A stretch of 50,987 nucleotides of DNA, taken from Nemertoderma westbladi (taxonomy: Eukaryota; Xenacoelomorpha; Nemertodermatida; Nemertodermatidae). A program made the position numbers and the translations under genes. Below, one piece after another: positions 33,197-44,300 of the stretch (the stretch's first letter is position 1; each line of letters opens with the position of its first letter). The notes beneath the pieces are model-generated. The model was not told the DNA's origin and searched no databases. It saw nothing but the letters and a program-made list of their open reading frames with translations. The stretch lies in NCBI GenBank assembly GCA_032718475.1, contig JAUCBJ010008559.1:1-50987 (forward strand), read 5' to 3'.

Positions 33197-34914
33197 CCTA
33201 CGGTGCTACTAACTCTATCCTACGGTGCTACTAACTCTATCCTACGGTGCTACTAACTCTATCCTACGGTGCTACTAACTCTATCCTACGGTGCTACTAA
33301 CTCTATCCTACAGTGCTACTAACTCTATCCTACGGTGCTACTAACTCTATCCTATGGTGCTACTAACTCTATCCTACGGTGCTACTAACTCTATCCTACG
33401 GTGCTACTAACTCTATCCTACGGTGCTACTAACTCTATCCTACGGTGCTACTAACTCTATCCTACGGTGCTACTAACTCTATCCTACGGTGCTACTAACT
33501 CTATCCTACGGTGCTACTAACTCTATCCTACGGTGCTACTAACTCTATCCTACGGTGCTACTAACTCTATCCTACGGTGCTACTAACTCTATCCTACGGT
33601 GCTACTAACTCTATCCTACGGTGCTACTAACTCTATCCTACGGTGCTACTAACTCTATCCTACGGTGCTACTAACTCTATCCTACGGTGCTACTAACTCT
33701 ATCCTACGGTGCTACTAACTCTATCCTATGGTGCTACTAACTCTATCCTACGGTGCTACTAACTCTATCCTACGGTGCTACTAACTCTATCCTACGGTGC
33801 TACTAACTCTATCCTACGGTGCTACTAACTCTATCCTACGGTGCTACTAACTCTATCCTACGGTGCTACTAACTCTATCCTACGGTGCTACTAACTCTAT
33901 CCTACGGTGCTACTAACTCGGGCTGCCATCCTACGGTGCTACTAACTCTATCCTACGGTGCTACTAACTCTATCCTACGGTGCTACTAACTCTATCCTAC
34001 GGTGCTACTAACTCTATCCTACGGTGCTACTAACTCTATCCTACGGTGCTACTAACTCTATCCTACGGTGCTACTAACTCTATCCTACGGTGCTACTAAC
34101 TCTATCCTACGGTGCTACTAACTCTATCCTACGGTGCTACTAACTCTATCCTACGGTGCTACTAACTCTATCCTACGGTGCTACTAACTCTATCCTACGG
34201 TGCTACTAACTCTATCCTACGGTGCTACTAACTCTATCCTACGGTGCTACTAACTCTATCCTACGGTGCTACTAACTCTATCCTACGGTGCTACTAACTC
34301 TATCCTACGGTGCTACTAACTCTATCCTACGGTGCTACTAACTCTATCCTACGGTGCTACTAACTCTATCCTACGGTGCTACTAACTCTATCCTACGGTG
34401 CTACTAACTCTATCCTACGGTGCTACTAACTCTATCCTACGGTGCTACTAACTCTATCCTACGGTGCTACTAACTCTATCCTACGGTGCTACTAACTCTA
34501 TCCTACGGTGCTACTAACTCTATCCTACGGTGCTACTAACTCTATCCTACGGTGCTACTAACTCTATCCTACGGTGCTACTAACTCTATCCTACGGTGCT
34601 ACTAACTCTATCCTACGGTGCTACTAACTCTATCCTACGGTGCTACTAACTCTATCCTACGGTGCTACTAACTCTATCCTACGGTGCTACTAACTCTATC
34701 CTACGGTGCTACTAACTCTATCCTACGGTGCTACTAACTCTATCCTACGGTGCTACTAACTCTATCCTACGGTGCTACTAACTCTATCCTACGGTGCTAC
34801 TAACTCGGCACTGTCGTGGGGCAACATATATCCTACGGTGCTACTAACTCTATACTACGGTGCTACTAACTCTATCCTACGGTGCTACTATCTCTATCCT
34901 ACGGTGCTACTAAC
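33197..34914 (-). repeat. 22-bp array of a BRSK splice donor, roughly 75 units
   Basis: On the minus strand each unit reads GAGTTAGTAGCACCGTAGG plus ATA. It starts with the last two exon bases and the donor (GA/GTTAGT) of BRSK exon 34915-35038 and continues with the first intron bases. Units are almost identical. Interruptions near 33917-33930 and 34804-34832 carry extra pieces resembling the exon end (GACAGTGCCGAGTTAG at the latter, against GACAGTCCCGAGTTAG in the true exon). This shows that the junction was the source. Plus-strand units contain TACTAAC, the branch-point consensus, probably by chance. Confidence 0.95.
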
Positions 34915-35038
34915 TCGGGACTGTCGATTGGCTCAGTAAATATTTCCTCTGTATTTATTTTGCGTCGATGAAACCTCGGCGATCCCATAAACGAATTCTT
35001 TAGCGATGAGATTTTATTCTTCCACGGCAAAAGATACC
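34915..35038 (-). CDS. BRSK: BRSK exon 5: conserved GSPRFHRRK segment
   Basis: The acceptor is TTATTTATTTAG, the donor CCCGA/GTTAGT. The exon is 124 bp: two bases, 40 codons, two bases. It encodes LPWKNKISSLKNSFMGSPRF followed by HRRK and, at the end, EPIDSP. This corresponds to the strongly conserved block before KA1 in BRSKs. The final GA plus the first A of the next exon give Glu, restoring the conserved S-P-E-L. The donor is the first of roughly 75 copies in the adjoining 22-bp array. The intron before it is only 225 bp. Confidence 0.92.
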
Positions 35039-35263
35039 CTAAATAAATAAACAACCAAGACTGCTAAGATGGGGCAGAAATTAGTGTCAAAAGGACCAAG
35101 TCTGTTATTAAATAATCATTAATTAATTAATTAATTAAATAATCATATAAATTACATTTTAAAAAGTTATATTCTTTCTGTTCAAATAACTATTGTAAAA
35201 ACGGACTACCTGAACAGGATTAGGACTTTGCTCCTGTGAATGGATAGGTGATAATCGACTCAC

Positions 35264-35685
35264 CAGATATCCCGGGGAATGGTTTGTTATTGTAGACAGT
35301 TGGTTCCTCGCTTCCGGGTCTAGCATGGTACGCCGATTCGCAGCCGGATGCAGGAACCGCGCTCGCCGCGTGTTTCCGATGAGTTGGGGTCGGCGGCACA
35401 GTCTGTGTGTGAACGGAGGAGAACCGCTGGGCGGCGGTGGGGTGTGCAGGGAGAGACTGGGCTGCGGTGGTGGGCTGGGTAGGGGCGGGCGGTGGCTCGG
35501 TGTAGGGTGGTGGGGTGGCCGTGGACGCATGGGCAGGGGCGGGTGTTTGATCCACTACTATTGGTTGCGGGGCAGGGTCACCACGGACGACGGCCAATGG
35601 GCTGCAGTTGTCAGGGAGTGGGGCAGCATCCGATCCACGGTGTTGAGGAGTCAACTGGACTGGGGAAGGTTGAAGACTTCGGGAT
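35264..35685 (-). CDS. BRSK: BRSK exon 4: long Pro-rich linker with PPxY motif
   Basis: The acceptor is TCTTGCTCTTCTAG, the donor ATATCTG/GTGAGT. The exon is 422 bp: one base, 140 codons, one base. It is GC-rich against AT-rich flanks. The product is low complexity and rich in Pro, Ala, Thr and Gln. It includes TPPPYTEPPP, a PPxY site of the type bound by WW domains, and ends with YNNKPFPGIS. It takes the place of the Pro/Ser-rich region between the UBA-like and KA1-like parts of vertebrate BRSKs, but I see no alignable similarity. The minus-strand frame runs on past the donor to a stop at 35220, so a retained-intron end is possible. Confidence 0.78.
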
Positions 35686-35729
35686 CTAGAAGAGCAAGAA
35701 AGTAACCATCAGACCTAATATTGATATTT

Positions 35730-36180
35730 AAGGGTGGGGGGGGGGGGGGGGGTACACCATTTTGGTCCAAAATTTGATAATAATTTTTATGAACGATTAT
35801 AATGCACGATTGAATGGTGTTTCTAAATCTGAAAACCGCTATTTAATAGCTCTTTTAGTTTTTAAGTTATAACAATTTCTGTTTAGGGAATCCTATTGAA
35901 ATTACTATTACTATGTATAAAGGAAAGGTCGATTATCTCAAAATATTTTCTTTATGAAATTGTCACATTTCAAAACCCTACCGGTACTACTTCTACAATT
36001 TGTGAGCAATTAGTCTGAAAATTTCTATGGGTGTCTACATAGCCACCCTGCATAAAAGTATCAGACAACTTGACATTTTTTGTTAATAAAATTTAATACA
36101 TTTATAACAAACCTAAAAAAATTAGCATAAATTTGCAGCGCCACCTAGCGGTACAGAATTATTTTCACAAAATGTCGCCT
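35730..36180. other. Intronic stretch between BRSK exons 3 and 4 with a poly-G run
   Basis: A G run of about 18 lies at 35734-35752. The rest is AT-rich with no exon. GCGCCACCTAGCGG near 36140 and TATGTTGCCCCATCTTTGATC near 36188 suggest transposon-derived sequence, the latter being an inverted relative of 33160-33200. Confidence 0.45.
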
Positions 36181-36241
36181 GATAGTTATGTTGCCCCATC
36201 TTTGATCTCATATAATTATATATATGTTTTTATATATCTTA

Positions 36242-36809
36242 GGGGCCGTGCACAATAATGATGTCACGGTCGAGGGGGGGGGGGGGGGGGGGGGGGGGGT
36301 AGGGGGGGGTAGCTATACTTTATGACGTCACAATAGCACTTTGGTGAACAAATAAAATACATCAACAGCCAAAGTGAAATCTATTCAAGTAATCGCGAAT
36401 TGAGGGGATGAAGTGTTAATTCCAAGTGGCGATAAAGATGAAGAACACCACATTGACTGGGTAGATAAGGACGCGGTAGAGTTAGACCCAGGAAGTGGCA
36501 CAATAGTCGGTAGTATACCTGGTGCACTTCCGGTGATCGATGTCCTCATTCCCATGGGACTGAATATGCGGGGTGTCTTCCTTGTTTAGTCATTGTGTAC
36601 AGCTGAATTAATGAAGTATTAACATTTAGTTTTAATAACATAATAAATTCAAATTTAACATTTTTTATTAACAATATATACATATTTTTGGTGATGTGAC
36701 GTTCCAGGGGGGTTTACAAAATTCGTTACGGATTGTGACAGAGGGTGGGGGGGGGGGGGGGTCGAAAATCGTCAAGAAAAGCGTGACGTCATCATTTGAG
36801 CACGGCCCC
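36242..36809. mobile_element. Harbinger-like MITE (TTA target duplication) with a small frame
   Basis: The 568-bp element begins GGGGCCGTGCACAATAATGA and ends TCATCATTTGAGCACGGCCCC, inverted repeats of about 27 bp including the TGACGTCA/TGATGTCA segment. TTA flanks both sides (36239-36241 and 36810-36812), fitting the three-base TWA target of PIF/Harbinger; ISL2EU-like elements are an alternative. Long G runs lie near both ends (36276-36299 and 36746-36761). The gap between BRSK exons 3 and 4 holds it. Confidence 0.75.
36404..36589 (+). CDS. Small coding-like frame inside the Harbinger-like element
   Basis: A 61-codon frame (stop TAG 36587-36589) lacks an early ATG but reads like protein: GDEVLIPSGDKDEEHHIDWV, then DPGSGTIVGSIPGALPVIDV. 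Base use is richer in GC than the rest of the element. I do not recognise it. It may be a captured gene fragment or the remnant of a transposon protein. Confidence 0.3.
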   Translation, partial: GDEVLIPSGDKDEEHHIDWVDKDAVELDPGSGTIVGSIPGALPVIDVLIPMGLNMRGVFLV

Positions 36810-36978
36810 TTATCACTATTATAGCTCCCAGTATATTCTTCCACTCCATCTTATGTATGAATTAATATAAAAATGCATTATTGCACACTGTAAGGGAAAT
36901 CTAGTTTTTATAAAGATTTCGTCCGTTTATTCTTATAGCGGACACTGCACGTAAAACGAATTGCCGCAATAAACTTAC

Positions 36979-37115
36979 AATTGTCCCTGAACCTTTATTG
37001 ATGATTTCCTGCATTGTGTTGGCGACAACGCACTACCACCACCAATGTTTATCTCATTGGTCAATTGTGGTCGAAATCCAATTACAGGTGTTTGGGGCTT
37101 CGCAGTAATTCTCAT
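36979..37115 (-). CDS. BRSK: BRSK exon 3: linker exon
   Basis: The acceptor is TTGCATTTTAG, the donor CAATT/GTAAGT. The exon is 137 bp, 45 codons plus two bases. It encodes MRITAKPQTPVIGFRPQL and further Ser/Gly-containing sequence ending SSIKVQGQ. I do not recognise it in vertebrate BRSK, where this is a variable Ser-rich region. It is supported by coding character in an AT-rich background, good splice borders and perfect phase fit on both sides (0 in, 2 out, completed by the A of the next exon to Leu). Confidence 0.8.
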
Positions 37116-37614
37116 CTAAAATGCAAAGCAAATGTACATATCCGAAACATTAGGAATTCCAAACCTGAGACTTACTGAAATTTTGAACGAGCAACATGTA
37201 GCGACGCTCGCCATAAGCACAGTTACTATATTATTATTATTTATTAAACTAATAATAGTAATTGTTTCATAATCTCGCATTTCGCAACTACAAATTTTAC
37301 GAAATATTAAACGATAAAATTTATTGACTCAACTTTATCGAAGTTTAAACAGGTTCAAACCGTACCTTTTAATGCTTTTATGTCGCTATGATATGGGGCT
37401 ATTTATAGGCAGTAGGCATACCTTTACATAGCGCTATTGCAATTTAGTTTTGCGCAGTTTTGCGCATTAGTTTATTTAAATTAGCGCGCTAGCAGTTCAA
37501 TATAGAAGTTAAAAATTTGAAAAATTTCACCAAAAAAATTATACACTTTACTTAAACAACATAAGTTTCATATTCAAAGTTTTTCATATTAGTTAACGTT
37601 ACAATATTGAACTG
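37116..37614. other. AT-rich intron sequence between BRSK exons 2 and 3
   Basis: No exon, RNA or clear repeat is visible here apart from the polypyrimidine tract and acceptor at 37116-37130 (minus strand). Confidence 0.5.
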
Positions 37615-38081
37615 CTGTCAGGTAAGGTCCCCAGATCCTGCTACCACTATGGCAGTAATGTGGTACTACCTGTAGCTGTCAGCCCAGTAGGGCAGACCCG
37701 ATAAGCATAGCCTATTCATTATTTAGTTGATCAAGAGTGGGTTGGTTTAGCCCCGTCAACTAAATAAGTTATTGAGGGCTATAGCTCCTAGGGCACCATT
37801 GAAGGCAAAGGCTTGATACGCACCTGCATTAGAGATGATACACGCCCCGCCCTGTCTATACTGGATACCTAACCCAAGAGGCACACTTGGTTCAGGGTGT
37901 AACAAATGAACCCCTACAGTCGGCAGCAGGGCTGTAGGCCATGGATAGGCGGAAGGTAATCAACCAATGGCTATAGACATGCTGACAAGGTCGGCGGAAG
38001 GTAATCAACCAACGGCGACCTACTGCGAAGACGCTTGTAGGAGTTGCGACCACAAGCGGTTTACTTCCGCAACTGAAATAT

Positions 38082-38676
38082 ATGAGTATGAGAACCCTCC
38101 AGGAGAAATACCGGCTCGGTCGTCGTCCGGGTCAACAAGGACCGCGTACCTCAGTGGTACACCAGGCTGGGGTCGATAAATTGGCTACTGGAACAGAAGA
38201 CAGAGAAGAAAGAAGAACCAACCTGTTGAAATGTAAAAAGACACTAAAGATTGCTACAATGAAGGCACGTACGCTGAAAGCACATACCAAACAGGGTGAC
38301 ATGGTCGCTCTGGCAATGGAATATAACATCGACATCATCTGCATCCAAGAACATCGGATTTGTCATGAAGACACTGCCATGAAGTACAATGACATTGGAA
38401 ATGGATGGACGTTAGTAACAAGCTCAGCAGTAAGAAACTCGGCCAATGCATCAATTGGAGGAGTAGGAATTCTGCTAAGCCCATTTGCACTTAAGACCCT
38501 AAACAACATCGAATCTATAAATTCCATGGTTATGATCGCAACATTTGATGGGAATCCCAAGGCAACAGTTATATGTTGCTACAGTCCAACCAATACCTCA
38601 GAACCAGAACAAGCAGTCAAGTTTTATGAAGAACTGACTGGACTTATAAAGGACATTCCGAAACACAATGTTAAAG
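38082..38676 (+). pseudogene. LINE endonuclease, N-terminal part
   Basis: An apurinic-type endonuclease domain that would nick target DNA. Visible motifs are the start KIATMKARTLKAH, the metal-site region DIICIQEHRI, ASIGGVGILLS and VICCYSPTNTSEPEQ, as in EEP nucleases of LINEs. Reading stops being homologous after IPKHNVK at 38675, where a foreign insertion begins. The annotated frame continues to a stop at 38724-38726 inside the insertion. The first ATG of the frame (38082) may be upstream of the true start. Confidence 0.8.
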
Positions 38677-39124
38677 CAGAAAACTTAGCAGCTCTTTTAC
38701 TAAGTTTGTTTAGTAATTTTTTTTAGTTATTGTTATTGTCTAGTTATTTTTATATTTATCTAAATATTTGACAATTAACCATTTTTAGATTAAGCACTGA
38801 CCACTTTATTTGTGTATTCTAATCTGTAGTCCTAAATTTAATTTTATTACTTCCCCGACTATTTTACCTAAAACATTATTGCATAGCGGGGACCCACATG
38901 GAAACGAGGTCCGCCTCATGTGGCTATCCCATTAAGTGACAATTTTATCGATATATCTCGCGGAAGATGTACTGTTCATATATTTTTCATACCATACTGA
39001 TTTTAATTCATAACAAAAATATCTCGTACTGTATCTATAACAATTGTATGGTTCCTAACGGTCTATACCAACTTAAATGTTATATATTATGTGTCCCGTC
39101 ACTAATAAATCAATATCAAATATC
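38677..39124. mobile_element. 448-bp insertion inside the LINE endonuclease
   Basis: The coding sequence would read KHNVK-VIAGDLNAQ if 38677-39124 were removed. AAAG at 38673-38676 and 39125-39128 is the likely target duplication (TTAAAG/TCAAAG if one mismatch is allowed). The insert is AT-rich and ends in an ATCAA-type microsatellite (AATCAATATCAAATATC), with a hairpin-forming stretch near 38893-38935 (CCACATG and CATGTGG). It resembles a SINE or a short LINE 3' end that moved by reverse transcription. Confidence 0.7.
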
Positions 39125-40259
39125 AAAGTCATTGCTGGTGACCTGAATGCGCAAATTGGCCCAGAAGACATCAAGGGTTACTCCTATAACACCAGTTCTA
39201 ACAGAAATGGGTACTTACTTTTAGACCTAATGGAAGACTGTGAATTGATACCAACAAACAACACATTCGAAAAGAGTAAGGGGAAGCTATGGACCTTTCA
39301 ATACCCTAATGGAACCAAAGCACAACTGGATTACATTCTTATAAACAAAAAGTGGAGAAACAGCATGATCAACTGCGAGGCATACAGCTCGTTCAACCTA
39401 ATTGGTTCGGACCACAAAATTGTGAAGCAAATCAAATATGACTGGGAGAAACTCAGAACTGACAATGCTGTAAAGGATGCTTATACAGTAGAAGTTCAAA
39501 ACCGCTTTGAAGCACTTCAGTCAATGGATGAAGACCAATACACCAATTCAATATACCAGAATATAATAACAGCCCACAAGGAATCAGCTAAGAGGCATAT
39601 ACCCCAGAAACCCAAACGAAAACAGTATGTGCCATGGCAAAACTCTGAGGTTACTTGTAAGAGAGAAGATCTTAAGATAGCCTACAAAGTTAAAACCGAA
39701 CAACCAACAACCGAAAACATTAACAAGGTTGAGAAAGCTAAGGACGATCTTAAATTGGCTTACAACATCAGCCAGGAAAAGTACATACAGGATAAAACTG
39801 AAGCAATTACAACTGCTCACATACAGTAACAATCAAGACTTACCCGGCAAACTGTAAATGAGGTATCTGGTCGGAAAAGTTGTGCAAAGGGGCGCCTCAA
39901 AGCCGATAGTCCTGAAAAACGTGTTGGGAAGTGGAAAAATCACTTCAGCAACTTGCTTGGGCAGCCACCAAACATCGAGGTCAGCCCTACAAGGAAAATA
40001 TATGACAAGACTCTACCTATAGAAACAGGGGACTTCACACCTGCCGAACTCCAAAGAAGCATTAAAAGCATGTCCAATAATAAAGCGAGTGGATTAGATG
40101 AAATCCCAGCGGAGGTATGGAAAACCGGAGTGCTAAACAGACCATTGTTGAATGTTTGCAACCGGATGTTAAAAGGGGAAAATCCACCACCAATTTGGAC
40201 TAAAGGTCAACTAAAGCCTCTCCCCAAGAAAGGAGACCTCGGCGTGGGATCTGTCTGCT
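39125..40259 (+). pseudogene. LINE endonuclease C-terminal part and RT N-terminal part
   Basis: The sequence resumes with VIAGDLNAQIGPEDIKGY and includes NGTKAQLDYILINKKW and the catalytic SDHKIV of the endonuclease fold, followed by a charged linker. A stop at 39827-39829 breaks the frame. A second frame carries RQTVNEVSGRKS and then NNKASGLDEIPAEVWKTG and LKPLPKKGDLG, the first RT motifs. Near 40240 a small deletion removes the expected NYRGI block and shifts the frame. Confidence 0.8.
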
Positions 40260-40260
40260 T

Positions 40261-41335
40261 GTGGTAGCTGCCAAAATATACAATAAAATGATTCTATATA
40301 GGATTAGGCCTCACATAGAGAAACTACTGCGTAAGAGCCAAAACGGATTTCGACCAAGTAGATCAACAATAGCTCAGATACTTGCACTACGGAGACTGAT
40401 TGAAGGAATTAAGTCAAAGAATCTCCGCGCAGTCATGACTTTTGTGGACTTCAAGAAGGCATTCGACTCCATCCATAGAGGTAAAATGCTTGAAATCCTA
40501 AGAGCTGATGGAATACCAGAAGTAATTGTTGCTGGCATTGGATTGTTATATTGTGACACAGAAGCGCAGGTACTCTCACCAGATGGTGAAACTGAGTTTT
40601 TCTCAATCCTGGCTGGCGTACTGCAAGGTGACACATTAGCACCATTACTATTTGTAATTGTGCTGGATTACGCAATGAGGACGGCCACAAAGGGTGAATA
40701 TCTGGGATTCACACTTCAAGAACGCAGAAGTAGTAGATATCCGGCAACTACAGTCACAGACACCGACTTTGCGGATGGCATCGCCCTGCTCTCTAATACG
40801 CTAGCAGATGCACAGCTTCAACTAAATAAAGTGGAGAGGGCTGTTAAGGAGGTTGGATTGCATAAAAATGCTACAAAGACCGAATTCATGACCATTAATG
40901 TTGATGGAAACTTGACAACCATTGATAATAATCAACTAAGGAAGGTCAATGACTTCCAGTACCTTGGATCATGGATAGAGAGTAGCAAAAAGGACATAGA
41001 AGTTAGGAAAGCAAAGGCTTGGGTAGCTCTATCAAAAATGGATACCATCTGGAAATCAGATCTCTCCAGGCACCTGAAGACTAAGTTTTTTCGAGCCACA
41101 GTGGAAAGTGTATTTTTATACGGGGGTGAGACCTGGACACTGACTAAATTACTTGAACAACGAATTGATGGTTGCTACACAAGACTACTAAGGGCAGCCC
41201 TAAACATCAGCTGGAGACAACACATGAAAAACGCCGAGCTTTATGGTACAATACCACCTGTATCAACCACCCGCCGTGAACACAGATTAAGATTCAGTGG
41301 GCACTGCTGGCGAAGTAAAGACGAGGTCATACCAG
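40261..41335 (+). pseudogene. LINE reverse transcriptase, catalytic site mutated
   Basis: RT palm and thumb region that would copy the element RNA. In order it shows SQNGFRPSRSTIAQILALRR, FVDFKKAFDSIHRGK, GVLQGDTLAPLLFVIVLDYA, the catalytic box as TDFADGIALL, KTEFM, DFQYLGSWI, LYGGETWTLT and RLLRAALNISWRQH. The usual A/Y-D-D box reads FADG: the second catalytic Asp is Gly, so the enzyme would be dead even if expressed. The frame runs on without a stop into the satellite at 41336. Confidence 0.88.
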
Positions 41336-44300
41336 CAACACTCACCGGAGTTTTCACTCCTCCGTGGGGGGTCGTGCAACACTCACCGGAGAATGCACCC
41401 ATTTCCGTGGTGGGTCGTGCAACACTCACCGGAGAATCCACCCGTTTCCGTGGAGGGTCGTGCAACACTCACCGGAGAATCCACCCGTTTCCTTGGAGGG
41501 TCGTGCAACACTCACCGGAGAATCCACCCGTTTCCGTGGAGGGTCGTGCAACACTCACCGGATTTGCGTGGAGGGTCGTGTAACACTCACCGGAGAATCC
41601 ACCCGTTTCCGTGGAGGGTCGTGCAACACTCACCGGAGAATCCACCCGTTTCCATGGAGGGTCGTGCAACACTCACCGGAGTTTCCACCCGTTTCCATGG
41701 AGGGTCGTGCAACACTCACCGGATTTGCGTGGAGGGTCGTGTAACACTCACCGGAGAATCCACCCGTTTCCGTGGAGGGGAGGGTCGTGCAACACTCACC
41801 GGAGAATCCACCCGTTTCCTTGGAGGGTCGTGCAACACTCACCAGAGAATCCACCCGTTTCCGTGGTGGGTCGTGCAACACTCACCGGATTTCCGTGGAG
41901 GGTCGTGCAACACTCACCAGAGAATCCACCCGTTTCCGTGGAGGGGAGGGTCGTGCAACACTCACCGGAGAATCCACCCGTTTCCGTGGAGGGTCGTGCA
42001 ACACTCACCGGATTTCCGTGGAGGGTCGTGCAACACTCACCAGAGAATCCACCCGTTTCCGTGGAGGGGAGGGTCGTGCAACACTCACCGGAGAATCCAC
42101 CCGTTTCCGTGGAGGGTCGTGCAACACTCACCGGATTTCCGTGGAGGGTCGTGCAACACTCACCAGAGAATCCACCCGTTTCCGTGGAGGGGAGGGTCGT
42201 GCAACACTCACCGGAGAATCCACCCGTTTCCATGGAGGGTCGTGCAACACTCACCGGAGTTTCCACCCGTTTCCATGGAGGGTCGTGCAACACTCACCGG
42301 ATTTGCGTGGAGGGTCGTGTAACACTCACCGGAGAATCCACCCGTTTCCGTGGAGGGGAGGGTCGTGCAACACTCACCGGAGAATCCACCCGTTTCCGTG
42401 GAGGGTCGTGCAACACTCACCGGAGAATCCACCCGTTTCCTTGGAGGGTCGTGCAACACTCACCAGAGAATCCACCCGTTTCCGTGGTGGGTCGTGCAAC
42501 ACTCACCGGATTTCCGTGGAGGGTCGTGTAACACTCACCGGAGAATCCACCCGTTTCCGTGGAGGGGAGGGTCGTGCAACACTCACCGGAGAATCCACCC
42601 GTTTCCATGGAGGGTCGTGCAACACTCACCAGAGAATCCACCCGTTTCCGTGGAGGGGAGGGTCGTGCAACACTCACCGGAGAATCCACCCGTTTCCGTG
42701 GAGGGTCGTGCAACACTCACCGGAGTTTCCACCCGTTTCCATGGAGGGTCGTGCAACACTCACCGGATTTGCGTGGAGGGTCGTGTAACACTCACCGGAG
42801 AATCCACCCGTTTCCGTGGAGGGGAGGGTCGTGCAACACTCACCGGAGAATCCACCCGTTTCCATGGAGGGTCGTGCAACACTCACCGGAGTTTCCACCC
42901 GTTTCCATGGAGGGTCGTGCAACACTCACCGGATTTGCGTGGAGGGTCGTGTAACACTCACCGGAGAATCCACCCGTTTCCGTGGAGGGGAGGGTCGTGC
43001 AACACTCACCGGAGAATCCACCCGTTTCCATGGAGGGTCGTGCAACACTCACCAGAGAATCCACCCGTTTCCGTGGAGGGGAGGGTCGTGCAACACTCAC
43101 CGGAGAATCCACCCGTTTCCGTGGAGGGTCGTGCAACACTCACCGGAGTTTCCACCCGTTTCCATGGAGGGTCGTGCAACACTCACCGGATTTGCGTGGA
43201 GGGTCGTGTAACACTCACCGGAGAATCCACCCGTTTCCGTGGAGGGGAGGGTCGTGCAACACTCACCGGAGAATCCACCCGTTTCCATGGAGGGTCGTGC
43301 AACACTCACCGGAGTTTCCACCCGTTTCCATGGAGGGTCGTGCAACACTCACCGGATTTGCGTGGAGGGTCGTGTAACACTCACCGGAGAATCCACCCGT
43401 TTCCGTGGAGGGGAGGGTCGTGCAACACTCACCGGAGAATCCACCCGTTTCCATGGAGGGTCGTGCAACACTCACCAGAGAATCCACCCGTTTCCGTGGA
43501 GGGGAGGGTCGTGCAACACTCACCGGAGAATCCACCCGTTTCCGTGGAGGGTCGTGCAACACTCACCGGATTTCCGTGGAGGGTCGTGCAACACTCACCA
43601 GAGAATCCACCCGTTTCCGTGGAGGGGAGGGTCGTGCAACACTCACCGGAGAATCCACCCGTTTCCGTGGAGGGTCGTGCAACACTCACCGGAGAATCAA
43701 CCCGTTTCCATGGAGGGTCGTGCAACACTCACCGGAGAATCCACCCGTTTCCGTGGAGGGTCGTGCAACACTCACCGGATTTCCGTGGAGGGTCGTGCAA
43801 CACTCACCAGAGAATCCACCCGTTTCCGTGGTGGGTCGTGCAACACTCACCGGATTTCCGTGGAGGGTCGTGCAACACTCACCGGAGAATCCACCCGTTT
43901 CCATGGAGGGTCGTGCAACACTCACCAGAGAATCCACCCGTTTCCGTGGAGGGGAGGGTCGTGCAACACTCACCGGAGAATCCACCCGTTTCCGTGGAGG
44001 GGAGGGTCGTGCAACACTCACCGGAGAATCCACCCGTTTCCATGGAGGGTCGTGCAACACTCACCAGAGAATCCACCCGTTTCCGTGGAGGGTCGTGCAA
44101 CACTCACCGGAGAATCAACCCGTTTCCATGGAGGGTCGTGCAACACTCACCAGAGAATCCACCCGTTTCCGTGGAGGGTCGTGCAACACTCACCGGAGAA
44201 TCCACCCGTTTCCGTGGAGGGTCGTGCAACACTCACCGGATTTCCGTGGAGGGTCGTGCAACACTCACCGGAGAATCCACCCGTTTCCGTGGAGGGGAGG

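Larger units (their letters stand above)
37615..41335 (+). mobile_element. Decayed LINE (AP endonuclease + RT), 3' end missing
   Basis: A plus-strand LINE in the intron between BRSK exons 2 and 3, antisense to the gene. A leader without clear coding runs to about 38080. Endonuclease, linker and reverse transcriptase follow in order over 3.2 kb, broken by an insertion, frameshifts and one catalytic change. The end is lost: after RLRFSGHCWRSKDEVI the sequence runs straight into the 43-bp array. LINEs are usually 5'-truncated, so loss of the 3' end suggests a later deletion or replacement by the array. Confidence 0.85.

Noticed and set aside
33197-34914. TACTAAC in every 22-bp unit as an array of branch points
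   Set aside because: The motif is on the strand opposite to the BRSK gene, so it cannot serve that intron. The sense strand carries the donor instead.
35325-35705. Plus-strand 126-codon frame opposite BRSK exon 4
   Set aside because: Gly/Arg-rich shadow of the Pro-rich minus-strand exon. The minus strand has splice borders and phase agreement.
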